From Bacillota bacterium (lineage in GTDB: Bacteria > Bacillota_E > RBS10-35 > JAJYVN01): DNA of 15,993 bases. The stretch covers positions 1 to 15,993 of the forward strand of contig JAJZWQ010000063.1 of the NCBI GenBank assembly GCA_021846605.1, read 5' to 3'. This document shows, piece by piece, positions 6,771-13,637 of the stretch. The notes below the pieces were generated by a model. That model was not told the origin of the DNA. It saw only the letters and a program-made list of their open reading frames with translations, and searched no databases. Within the stretch, counting starts at the first letter, position 1. Each line of letters starts with the position of its first letter. The position numbers were made by a program, and so were the translations under genes.

Positions 6771-8915
6771 TCAGCCGCCCGCGGGCTTGGCCAGGCCGAA
6801 CTCGACCTGAACGCTCGTGCCCGCTTCCGCGCGGCTTCCGGCGGGCGGCTCCTGCGAGACCGCGTTCCCCACACCGTCCACCACCATGGCCAGATTGGCC
6901 CCCGACAGCGTGGCGGCGGCCTGGGCAATGGTCTGCCCGATGACCGAGGGCACCTGCACGTATCCCGGCGGCTCCACGGCCTGGGGCGTGGTGTAGGCCT
7001 CGACCGTCGTGTACTTCTGCACTTCCTCGCCGGCCGGTGGGTTCTGGGTCAGCACCTTCGACCCCTTGCCCGAGACCTTCAGGTAGATCCCGGCATTGTA
7101 CACGGCGGTGGTGGCCTGTTGCGGGGTCAGGCCGACGATCTGAGGCATCTCCACCATGTTGAGCACGAGCGCCGTGGTCCCCGGGGCACCGGGAGCTGGC
7201 GGTGTCTGGTTGGTCGCCGTGCAGTGGGGGGGCACGCCCAGGGTGTGCAGGGCGTCGGTCAAGACGGCCTGCGCCACGGGAGCAGCCACCTCGCCGCCCT
7301 CGTTGAAGTAGCCCTTTGGGTCGTACAGTTGGATGAGGACGATGGCGGCGGGGTTGCTGGCGGGGGCCATGTCCACGAACGACGCGATGAAATTGTTGGT
7401 CGTCGTCCCGTTCTGATAGATGTTGGACGTCCCCGTCTTTCCGGCCGCGTCGTAGCAGGGGATGAAGCCGCGTTGGGCGGTGCCGTTGTCCACGATGCCC
7501 ACCATCATCTGGCGCACGGTGGCGGCGATTTGGGTGGGGATGACGCGCCGCACCACCTGGGGCTGGATCTTCTGGACCACCTTCCCCTGGCTGTTCAGCA
7601 ACGCGTACCCCACGTGCGGGCGGATGAGCAGGCCGCCGTCCGCCACCACGTTGAGCGCCGTGATCAGGGAGAGCGGCGTCACCACCAGGGTCTCGCCGAA
7701 GGATTCCTCCGCCACGGACAGCGGCGTGGACTGCGCGGGGGACACCAGGATGTTCGGCTGCTCGCCCGCGAGGTCGGACCCCGGCAGGCCGAACAGGCCG
7801 AAGGCCTTCAGGTACGAGTTGAACCGCGTCGCCCCCAGCTTGAGGCCGACCGTGCCAAAGACGACGTTGGCCGACTCCTCAAAGGCCCGGGCGAACGTGG
7901 TGTTCCGCTCCAGGGTCATGAAGTTATGGATGTTCACGCCGCCCACCGACAGGATCCCAGGGTCGTAGAACGGCGTCTGCGGCGTCACGACGCCGGTGGC
8001 CAGCGCCGCCGACGCCGTGATCGGCTTGAAGACCGACCCCGGCGGCATGTCATAGCTCTGCACCGTATTGTTCCAAATGGACGAGGGCACGTCCCCGGGT
8101 GCGTTGGGATCATAGGTGGGCCAGGATGAGGCCGCCAGGATCGCGCCTGTCAAGGGCTGCAGCACAATCCCGTACGCGCGGGTGGCGCCCGTGTTGGCGA
8201 TGGCGATCTCCAACTGCCGCTGGAGTTGCTCCTGCAGGCCGACGCGGACGGTCAGTTGCAGCGTGTCCCCCGGCTTGGCCGGCACCGTGCGCACGGTCGT
8301 CCCTGGAATCTCCGGCGGGTTGCTGCCATAGACATTGGCCCACTGCGCCAGCACGTAGCCGTTGGTCCCCGCGAGCTGCTTCTGGTAACTCTCCTCCACC
8401 CCGGTGACGCCGCCCGTGTTGTTGACAAACCCCAGGATGTGCCCCATGAAGAATCCCGACGGGTAGCGGCGGACCTGGATGGTCTTGACATAGATCCCGC
8501 TGAGGTTGAGCGCCGACACCGCCTTCCCCTGGGCGGAGGTGGCCTGGGGCTCCAACACCACGTACTGGGAAGTCGATTGCAGTTCCTGGAGGAGGGTGGC
8601 GCTCGGCACATCGAGCAGGGGCGCCAATTGCGCGGCGTCCTGCGAGACCTGCGGGGTGGGGCTCTGCGCGATGACGGCGGGATCCGCGGTGATCACCGCC
8701 GCCGGGATGTCGACGGCGAGCACCTGTCCGTTGCGAGCGAGGATCTCGCCGCGGTGGGCCGGGAGCGGCACCTCCCGCAGGTGCTCGGCCAGGGCCGCGC
8801 TTGTGAGGACGCCGGCATGCGCCACCTGGATGTCCGTCAGGCGCGCCGCCAGGATCCCCATGACCACCAGCCCCCACAGACCGAGGACCGCCGAACGGCG
8901 TCGGAGGCCGCCCAT
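6771..8915 (-). CDS. Class B penicillin-binding protein (PBP2/FtsI type) with two PASTA domains
   Basis: A 714-residue membrane-anchored DD-transpeptidase that crosslinks peptidoglycan. Order: short basic N-terminus, one membrane segment (about 9-25), PBP dimerisation domain (HRGEILARNGQVLAVD onward), transpeptidase domain, then two C-terminal PASTA repeats (about 587-643 and 653-708). Active-site motifs are SVFK (Ser294, Lys297), SAN (348-350) and KTGTS (493-497). PASTA repeats in such PBPs are typical of Gram-positive division or sporulation proteins (PBP2x, SpoVD, PbpB) and bind muropeptides or stabilise the protein. The ATG at 8915 is chosen because it leaves the usual short cytoplasmic tail, but it has no clear ribosome-binding site. 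An in-frame ATG at 9047 would add 44 Pro/Arg-rich residues and would sit only about 9 nt from the predicted transcription start. It is the first gene of the minus-strand envelope operon. It is not in a visible dcw cluster, so it may not be the main division PBP. Confidence 0.92.
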   Translation of the reverse strand: MGGLRRRSAVLGLWGLVVMGILAARLTDIQVAHAGVLTSAALAEHLREVPLPAHRGEILARNGQVLAVDIPAAVITADPAVIAQSPTPQVSQDAAQLAPLLDVPSATLLQELQSTSQYVVLEPQATSAQGKAVSALNLSGIYVKTIQVRRYPSGFFMGHILGFVNNTGGVTGVEESYQKQLAGTNGYVLAQWANVYGSNPPEIPGTTVRTVPAKPGDTLQLTVRVGLQEQLQRQLEIAIANTGATRAYGIVLQPLTGAILAASSWPTYDPNAPGDVPSSIWNNTVQSYDMPPGSVFKPITASAALATGVVTPQTPFYDPGILSVGGVNIHNFMTLERNTTFARAFEESANVVFGTVGLKLGATRFNSYLKAFGLFGLPGSDLAGEQPNILVSPAQSTPLSVAEESFGETLVVTPLSLITALNVVADGGLLIRPHVGYALLNSQGKVVQKIQPQVVRRVIPTQIAATVRQMMVGIVDNGTAQRGFIPCYDAAGKTGTSNIYQNGTTTNNFIASFVDMAPASNPAAIVLIQLYDPKGYFNEGGEVAAPVAQAVLTDALHTLGVPPHCTATNQTPPAPGAPGTTALVLNMVEMPQIVGLTPQQATTAVYNAGIYLKVSGKGSKVLTQNPPAGEEVQKYTTVEAYTTPQAVEPPGYVQVPSVIGQTIAQAAATLSGANLAMVVDGVGNAVSQEPPAGSRAEAGTSVQVEFGLAKPAGG

Positions 8916-9062
8916 GGCGCTGGCGGGCCGGGAGCGGGCCGGCGTCCGGCCGGGCCGGGGTGTGTCGCTCGCGGCGATCCATCTCCCTTGACGGACGGTT
9001 GATGGAACGGCGGCACGGCTTGTGCCACACGGGCGCGGGTGGTGCATTCCGGATCCAGGCCC

Positions 9063-9090
9063 AGCATACACCGCGCATGTCCCAAGACAA
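9063..9090 (-). promoter_or_regulatory. Candidate sigma70-type promoter for the envelope operon
   Basis: The minus strand reads TTGTCT, a 16-bp spacer, then TATGCT (4 of 6 matches to each consensus hexamer). It lies about 150 bp upstream of the PASTA PBP start at 8915 and points toward it. The predicted transcription start is near 9056. Position and spacing are good, but the hexamers are not strong. Confidence 0.45.
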
Positions 9091-9167
9091 GGGGTGGCGC
9101 CGTTCGGACGCGTGGGCCGCTCCCCACCGCAGGGCGGGCCGGCCTCCCACCGGCCGCCCCGTTCCAG

Positions 9168-9173
9168 TACAAT
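9168..9173 (+). promoter_or_regulatory. Candidate -10 box for the catabolic operon
   Basis: TACAAT lies 40 bp before the GTG start of the first acyl-CoA dehydrogenase gene. The 16-18 bp spaced upstream sequence is C-rich and has no recognisable -35, so an activator may be needed if this is the promoter. The two candidate promoters in this 298-bp divergent gap do not overlap. Confidence 0.4.
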
Positions 9174-9213
9174 CCGTCTCCGGGGCGCCCGCCCCACAAA
9201 GGGGGCCGCACGC

Positions 9214-10344
9214 GTGGACTTCCGCCTGCCTCCCGAGGTCGTCGCCGCGCAGACGCGCATGCGCAGATTCGTGGAGCGGGAACTGGTTCCGCGCGAAGCC
9301 ACCCTCCCCCCGTTCGCGAACACCCTGCCCCCCGCCGAACAGGAGATCCTGGTGGGGCGGCTGCGGGCGGACGGGCTCTGGGGGCTAGCCGTTCCCCGGG
9401 AGTTCGGCGGCGGGGGCATGGGACTGCTGGGACTGTGCGCCCTCCGCGAGGCATTGGGACACACCACGCTCTGGAGCCTGGCCCGGTTGCTGGGGACCGA
9501 GCCGCCCGTCCTGCTGTACGGGTGCAACCCCGAGCAGCGGGAGCGCTTCCTCCTGCCCACGCTGCGCGGCGAACGGGCGGGCTGCTTCTCGCTGACCGAG
9601 CCGGACGCCGGATCGGACGCCGCGGCGATCCAGACGATGGCCGTGCCCGACGGACCGGCGCACTACCGGCTGAACGGGCGCAAGATCTTCACCTCCCATG
9701 CCGACGAGGCCGACTACGCCCTCGTCTTCGCACGCACGCCGGGCGCGGGCGATGACCGGGGGATCACGCTCTTCCTGGTAGACATCGACACCCCGGGCAT
9801 GGAGATCGTCCGCCAGATCGACACCATGGGGGGCGACCGCCCCTCCGAGGTGTGCCTGCGCGAGTGTCGGGTCCCGGCGGCGAACATCCTGGGGGCCCTG
9901 GGCCAGGCCTTCGAGCTGGCCCAGCAATGGTTCGCCTGCGACCGCATCGCGCTGCAGCCGCCCATCACCATCGGGGCGGCCAGCCGCTGCCTGCGGCTCG
10001 CCCGGGAGGCCGGGGTCGCCCCGGCCCGGGAACTGGGGGAACTGGCCCTGCGGGTGACCGCAGCCCGGCAGATGCTGTACCACGCCGCGTGGGCGACCGA
10101 CGCGGGTCGGCCCGTGCAACACGTGGCCGCCATGGTGAAGGCCACCACCACGACCACCGGCCTGGAGGTCGTCGACCGCGTGCTCCAGTGGTTCGGCCCC
10201 GCCGGGTACGGGCGCGAGTTGCCCTTCGAGCGGTACTACCGCGACCTGCGCCGCTTCACCATCGCGGCCGGCACCTTCGAGATCCAGCAGTTCGTCATCG
10301 CTCGCGGCCTCCTGCGCGGCTATGCCCTGCTGGACACCATCTGA
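9214..10344 (+). CDS. Acyl-CoA dehydrogenase-like subunit A (catalytic Glu replaced)
   Basis: A 376-residue member of the acyl-CoA dehydrogenase (FadE-like) superfamily of flavoenzymes that form alpha,beta double bonds in acyl-CoA thioesters. The flavin/substrate motif CFSLTEPDAGSD (124-135), the middle beta-domain (LNGRKIFTSHADEADYALVF) and a C-terminal FGPAGYGRELPFERYYRDLR stretch are present. Two key elements are missing. The usual R-x-x-FG-PL segment of the C-terminal domain is shortened to REAGVAPARELGEL. The IYEGT motif that carries the catalytic Glu in most family members reads IAAGT, with Ala352 at the Glu position. Asp243 sits about where isovaleryl-CoA dehydrogenase has its alternative catalytic Glu. 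The GTG at 9214 is chosen for the AAAGGGGG about 10 bp upstream and the family-typical N-terminus; translation upstream is Pro/Arg-rich and unlike the family. It is followed after 98 bp by a second, complementary subunit, so I infer that it is one half of a heteromeric enzyme. Confidence 0.9.
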   Translation: MDFRLPPEVVAAQTRMRRFVERELVPREATLPPFANTLPPAEQEILVGRLRADGLWGLAVPREFGGGGMGLLGLCALREALGHTTLWSLARLLGTEPPVLLYGCNPEQRERFLLPTLRGERAGCFSLTEPDAGSDAAAIQTMAVPDGPAHYRLNGRKIFTSHADEADYALVFARTPGAGDDRGITLFLVDIDTPGMEIVRQIDTMGGDRPSEVCLRECRVPAANILGALGQAFELAQQWFACDRIALQPPITIGAASRCLRLAREAGVAPARELGELALRVTAARQMLYHAAWATDAGRPVQHVAAMVKATTTTTGLEVVDRVLQWFGPAGYGRELPFERYYRDLRRFTIAAGTFEIQQFVIARGLLRGYALLDTI

Positions 10345-10362
10345 CCCGCCCCGGGGGCGGGT
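10344..10362 (+). other. Short hairpin at the stop codon of dehydrogenase subunit A
   Basis: ACCCGCC / GGCGGGT form a 7-bp stem with a five-base loop, starting at the last base of the TGA stop. There is no T-run behind it. It could reduce read-through or stabilise the upstream message; it is not a classical terminator. Confidence 0.35.
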
Positions 10363-10366
10363 CCAT

Positions 10367-10438
10367 CCGGTTCGGGAAAGGGGTGAAGCCCGGTTCGGGG
10401 TCGCGGCCGGCGCGGCGGCGTCCCCCCACGAACCGGGC
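10367..10438 (+). promoter_or_regulatory. Alternative-pairing inverted repeats before dehydrogenase subunit B
   Basis: GCCCGGTTCG (10388-10397) is perfectly complementary to CGAACCGGGC (10429-10438), which ends four bases before the ATG at 10443. The flanking GGG and CCC can extend the stem past a single bulged A. CCGGTTCGGG occurs twice (10367-10376 and 10390-10399), so either copy could pair with the downstream arm. The only weak ribosome-binding-like sequence (GGGCGGGC) lies in that arm and would be hidden by pairing. A translational or attenuation role is inference. Confidence 0.4.
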
Positions 10439-10442
10439 GGGC

Positions 10443-11576
10443 ATGGACCTCACGCTACCGGCCTCTGCGTCCGAACTGCGCCAGGCGGCCGATCGCTTCC
10501 GGGAGGAGGTCCTCGTCCCGGCAGAGCCCCTGCTTCCGCCCGCCGAAGGACCCCTTCCCTCCGGGCTGGAGGCGGAGAGCGCCCGCCGCCGCCGGGAACT
10601 TGGACTGTGGGGCCTGAGCGTGCCGGAAGCGCTCGGCGGCCGCGACCTGGGCTGGCTGGCGCACGTGCTGGTGCAGGAGCGCCTGCAGCGGAGCCCAGCG
10701 GGGATGTGGGGGTACGGGCTGTCCGCGGCCGGCGAGCCGCCCGCACCGCTGTGGGCGGCCACCGGGGCCCAGCGGGAGCGCTTTCTCGCGCCGTGCCTGG
10801 CAGGGCGGACGATCGCGCACCAACTCGTCCTACCGGCGCCGGGCGCGGAAGGGTCGCCCCCCACCGCGACCCCGTCGGGGGACGGTATCGTGCTGGATGG
10901 CACGTGGACGGCGGTCCCCGCCTTCCAGACCGAGGGGCTCCTGGTGGTGGTGGCCGGGATGCAGGGCCGGCGCCTCGCCTTCGTCTGCGATCGGGACCTG
11001 GAGGGGTACCGGATCGAACATCGGCGGCCCGGCATGGGCGCAGTGCAACTGGTAGACATCCGCTGGGAGCGCTGTCGGCTGGGAGCCGACCGCACGCTCC
11101 CGGATGCCGGCCCCGCGGCCGACGGGTGGCAGGCACGGCAGCGGGTAGGGGCGATCGCCGCCGGCGCCCTGGGCGCGGCGGCGTTCTGCGTCGAGTTAGG
11201 GCTGCAGCATGCACGCCGGCGACAGACCTTCGGGCGACCGCTGGCCGACCGTCAGGCGATCCAATGGATGCTGGCCGACGCCGCTCGCGACCTGCACGGC
11301 GCGCGCCTCCTCGTCTACCGGGCGGCGCAGCTGGCGGATAGCGGCCAGCTGGCCGACGCCGTAGAACTGGCCGGTCCCGCCAAGGCACACGCCACGGAGG
11401 TCGCCTGCCGCATCGTCGACCGCATGCTGCAGATCCACGGCGGTTACGGCTACACCCGCGACCTGCCCCTGGAGCGTTTCTGGCGCGAACTCCGCTTCTA
11501 CCGCTTCGCCGAGGGCGACAACGACGCCATCGTCGCCGCTGCGGCCGGCGGCCTGCTGACCGCCCTCGATGCCTGA
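10443..11576 (+). CDS. Acyl-CoA dehydrogenase-like subunit B (carries the catalytic Glu)
   Basis: A 377-residue acyl-CoA dehydrogenase superfamily protein. The C-terminal half is canonical: RRRQTFGRPLADRQAIQ (258-274), IHGGYGYTRDLPLERFWREL, and AEGDNDAI, in which Glu357 occupies the position of the catalytic Glu of medium-chain acyl-CoA dehydrogenase. The N-terminal half is degenerate. The TEPxAGSD flavin/substrate motif is replaced by HQLVLPAPGAEGS (126-138), and the middle beta-domain lacks its usual signature. These losses mirror those of the preceding gene. Actinobacterial steroid-degrading dehydrogenases (FadE26/27, FadE28/29 type) form alpha2beta2 enzymes in which each partner keeps only part of the flavin and catalytic site, and this pair fits that plan. 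The ATG at 10443 is chosen by the family-typical start (MDLTLPASASELRQAADRF). The ribosome-binding site is poor and possibly masked by a hairpin. The next gene starts 45 bp downstream, and the shared operon is inferred from spacing and direction. Confidence 0.9.
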   Translation: MDLTLPASASELRQAADRFREEVLVPAEPLLPPAEGPLPSGLEAESARRRRELGLWGLSVPEALGGRDLGWLAHVLVQERLQRSPAGMWGYGLSAAGEPPAPLWAATGAQRERFLAPCLAGRTIAHQLVLPAPGAEGSPPTATPSGDGIVLDGTWTAVPAFQTEGLLVVVAGMQGRRLAFVCDRDLEGYRIEHRRPGMGAVQLVDIRWERCRLGADRTLPDAGPAADGWQARQRVGAIAAGALGAAAFCVELGLQHARRRQTFGRPLADRQAIQWMLADAARDLHGARLLVYRAAQLADSGQLADAVELAGPAKAHATEVACRIVDRMLQIHGGYGYTRDLPLERFWRELRFYRFAEGDNDAIVAAAAGGLLTALDA

Positions 11577-11621
11577 TCGGCCCCGCCAGCCGCCGTTCAG
11601 ACGTCCACGGAGGACCCGATC

Positions 11622-13541
11622 ATGGTAGGCTCTGCGGGTGGCTGGCCCTGCCCTGGGGCCAGCGAAATGCGAGGAGCGCGGATCGGCTTGCCTCAGGACG
11701 ACACCTTCGCGACCGCCCGGAGCCTCGAACCGTTGCTGCACCCCCGCGGGGTGGCGGTGGTCGGCGCGTCGGCCGAGCCCGGCAAGTTCTCCAGCCTCCT
11801 CATCCCCTCCCTCCGGGCCTGCGGCTACGGGGGATTGATCTATCCGGTCAACCCGCGGGCCGACGCGGTCGCCGGTCTTCCCTGCTACCCCAGCGTCACC
11901 GACGTTCCCGAGCCGTGCGATCTGGCCATCGTCGCGGTGCCCGCCCGTCATGTCGTCGGCGTGGTCCAGGCGGCGGCCGACCGGGGCGTGGGGGCGGCGG
12001 TCATCCTCTCGGCCGGTTTCGAGGAGTTGAGCGACGCCGGGGGCGAGGCGCGCGCCCGGGCCCTGCGGGATCTGTCCGGCCGCATCCTGATCTACGGACC
12101 GAACTGTCCCGGCCTCTGGCAGATCCGCGACGGTCTGGTGTACACTTTCTCGTCCCAGTTCTCCCCGGACATGCTTGTCCCAGGCCCCGTGGGGCTGGTC
12201 ACCCAGGGCGGCGCCCTGGGGCGCACGGTGTTGGACGCCATGGCCACGGGCCTGGGCTTCAGCTACTGGTTCAGCACCGGCAACGAGGCCGGACTGGATC
12301 TGGCCGACTTCGTCGCCTTTCTGGCGACGGACCCCGGCACGCGGGTCGTGGCGGTGATCGCCGAGGGCTGGCGTGACGGGCGCCGCTTCCTGCGGGCCGC
12401 CGCCCGCTGCCGTCAGGCCGGCAAGCCCGTGCTCGTCCTCAAGATCGGGCGCACCCCCGCTGGCGGCGGCGCGGCCCGCGCCCACACCGGCGCCCGCAAC
12501 GGCGACACCGCCCTGACGTCGGCGCTGTTGCGCCGCGCGGGCTGCTCCCTGGTGGCCGACATCGCCGACCTCACCGAGTTGGCCCGCCTGGCCGCCCGCT
12601 CCCCGCTCCCGGCGTCCGGCGGCCTGGGCATCTGCTCGTTCTCCGGTGGGGCGGGAGGCCTTCTGGCCGACCTGGCGCAGGATGCTGACGTGCCGCTGCC
12701 CGGGTTGGCCCCGGACACGGCGGCCGCCCTGGCGGCCCTCCTTCCAGAGATCGCCACCATCGGCAACCCGACCGATCTCACCACGGCCGCACTCGCCGAC
12801 CCCGGGCTCGTCGGGCGCGCCCTGGCCATCATGGCGGCCGACCCGGACGTCGCGGCGCTGGCCTTCCCCCTGCCCCACCGGCTGGATCGCTTTGACGCCG
12901 CACTGGCACCCGTGCTGGCATCGACGGCCGCGGCGATGGACAAGCCGCTGGCCGTCATCGCCATGTCCCCCACGTTCCCCGAGGAGCCCGCCGCCCGCCT
13001 GCTGCGGCAGGCGGGCGTGCAGGTCTTCACCTCGGCGCCTCTGGCGATCCGGACGCTGGCGGCCTGGATGGCGCTGCGGCCGGAATGCCGACCTCCTCAG
13101 GCCGTCGTGACGGAGGGCTGGGGCGGCGCGGACCCCGCCGGCCTCCCCGAGGCCCGCACCCCCGTCCCCGGGGGCCCGGACATCCTCTTGGCCGGCCTCC
13201 ACGACCCCGTCTTCGGCCCGGTGGTGCGGTGCCGGCTCGGCGCGGGCCCCCAGGCCTGGCGTCTGGCCCCCTGCACCCTGGCCGCTGCCCGCTCCATGCT
13301 CGACGAACTCCCGGTCGGCGCCGCGCCCGAGACGTGGGCCCGGGCACGGGAGGCCGCCGCGCGGGCGGTCGTGACGATCGCGCGCCAGATCCCGGGCGGA
13401 GACGCGCCCGCGGCCGACCATCGCCTGCGCCTGGTGCAGCAGGCCCCCGAAAGCGCGCATGTGGACGCCGTCGCGGGCGACCTGGCCGCCGCGCCGGTCC
13501 CCGGACCCTCGGCGGGCGGGGGGACCGGCCCGGAGGGTTAG
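11622..13541 (+). CDS. Acyl-CoA synthetase (NDP-forming)/succinyl-CoA ligase-type protein with reduced ATP-grasp domain
   Basis: A 639-residue protein of the acetate-CoA ligase (ADP-forming) family, which makes acyl-CoA from an acid, CoA and ATP through a phospho-histidine. The CoA-binding Rossmann domain begins at GVAVVGASAEPGKFSS (about 43-58). The first flavodoxin-like domain holds GPNCPG and TQGGALG and leads to the phosphorylation loop ARAHTGARNGD, with the active His at 288. The second flavodoxin-like domain contains the family signature GNPTDLT (381-387). Full-length relatives end in an ATP-grasp domain of over 200 residues. Here only its distal part is recognisable (LAGLHDPVFGPVVRCRLGAG, Asp528 region, and RLAP onward). 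The nucleotide-binding part (HKSDVGGV region) and the ExxxNP metal-binding motif are not seen. The ATG at 11622 has GGAGGA about 8 bp upstream. It lies between the dehydrogenase pair and the oxygenase genes. It may need a separate ATP-grasp partner or may only handle CoA transfer; which of these applies is open. Confidence 0.88.
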   Translation: MVGSAGGWPCPGASEMRGARIGLPQDDTFATARSLEPLLHPRGVAVVGASAEPGKFSSLLIPSLRACGYGGLIYPVNPRADAVAGLPCYPSVTDVPEPCDLAIVAVPARHVVGVVQAAADRGVGAAVILSAGFEELSDAGGEARARALRDLSGRILIYGPNCPGLWQIRDGLVYTFSSQFSPDMLVPGPVGLVTQGGALGRTVLDAMATGLGFSYWFSTGNEAGLDLADFVAFLATDPGTRVVAVIAEGWRDGRRFLRAAARCRQAGKPVLVLKIGRTPAGGGAARAHTGARNGDTALTSALLRRAGCSLVADIADLTELARLAARSPLPASGGLGICSFSGGAGGLLADLAQDADVPLPGLAPDTAAALAALLPEIATIGNPTDLTTAALADPGLVGRALAIMAADPDVAALAFPLPHRLDRFDAALAPVLASTAAAMDKPLAVIAMSPTFPEEPAARLLRQAGVQVFTSAPLAIRTLAAWMALRPECRPPQAVVTEGWGGADPAGLPEARTPVPGGPDILLAGLHDPVFGPVVRCRLGAGPQAWRLAPCTLAAARSMLDELPVGAAPETWARAREAAARAVVTIARQIPGGDAPAADHRLRLVQQAPESAHVDAVAGDLAAAPVPGPSAGGGTGPEG

Positions 13542-13550
13542 GGCGGGCTA

Positions 13551-13567
13551 TGGGCGGACGGCGCCCA
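13551..13567 (+). other. Small hairpin behind the synthetase gene
   Basis: TGGGCG / CGCCCA form a 6-bp stem with a five-base loop, starting 10 bp after the TAG stop. No T-run follows. It may be a weak 3'-end structure. Confidence 0.25.
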
Positions 13568-13602
13568 CAGACATGCAGACAACAGTGGGGAGGGAAGGGC
13601 AG

Positions 13603-13621
13603 GGGGACCGCGGCGGTCCCC
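13603..13621 (+). other. Perfect 8-bp hairpin or operator-like palindrome before the oxygenase alpha gene
   Basis: GGGGACCG / CGGTCCCC with a three-base loop ends 16 bp before the GTG start at 13638. The nearest purine-rich sequences (AGGGAAGGGCAGGGGG) lie in or upstream of the stem, too far from the start for a normal ribosome-binding site. It may act on translation or bind a regulator; the sequence alone does not decide. Confidence 0.35.
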
Positions 13622-13637
13622 TCGTCGCCCGACTTCT

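Noticed and set aside
9022..9213. Upstream extension of dehydrogenase subunit A to an ATG at 9022
   Set aside because: The extra 64 residues are Pro/Arg/Gly-rich and unlike the family, and both candidate promoters would fall inside them. The GTG at 9214 has a Shine-Dalgarno sequence.
11196..13460. Minus-strand frame of 754 codons opposite the synthetase gene
   Set aside because: The plus strand encodes clear CoA-binding and phospho-histidine motifs here; the antisense translation is low complexity (Gly/Arg/Ala) without a domain.
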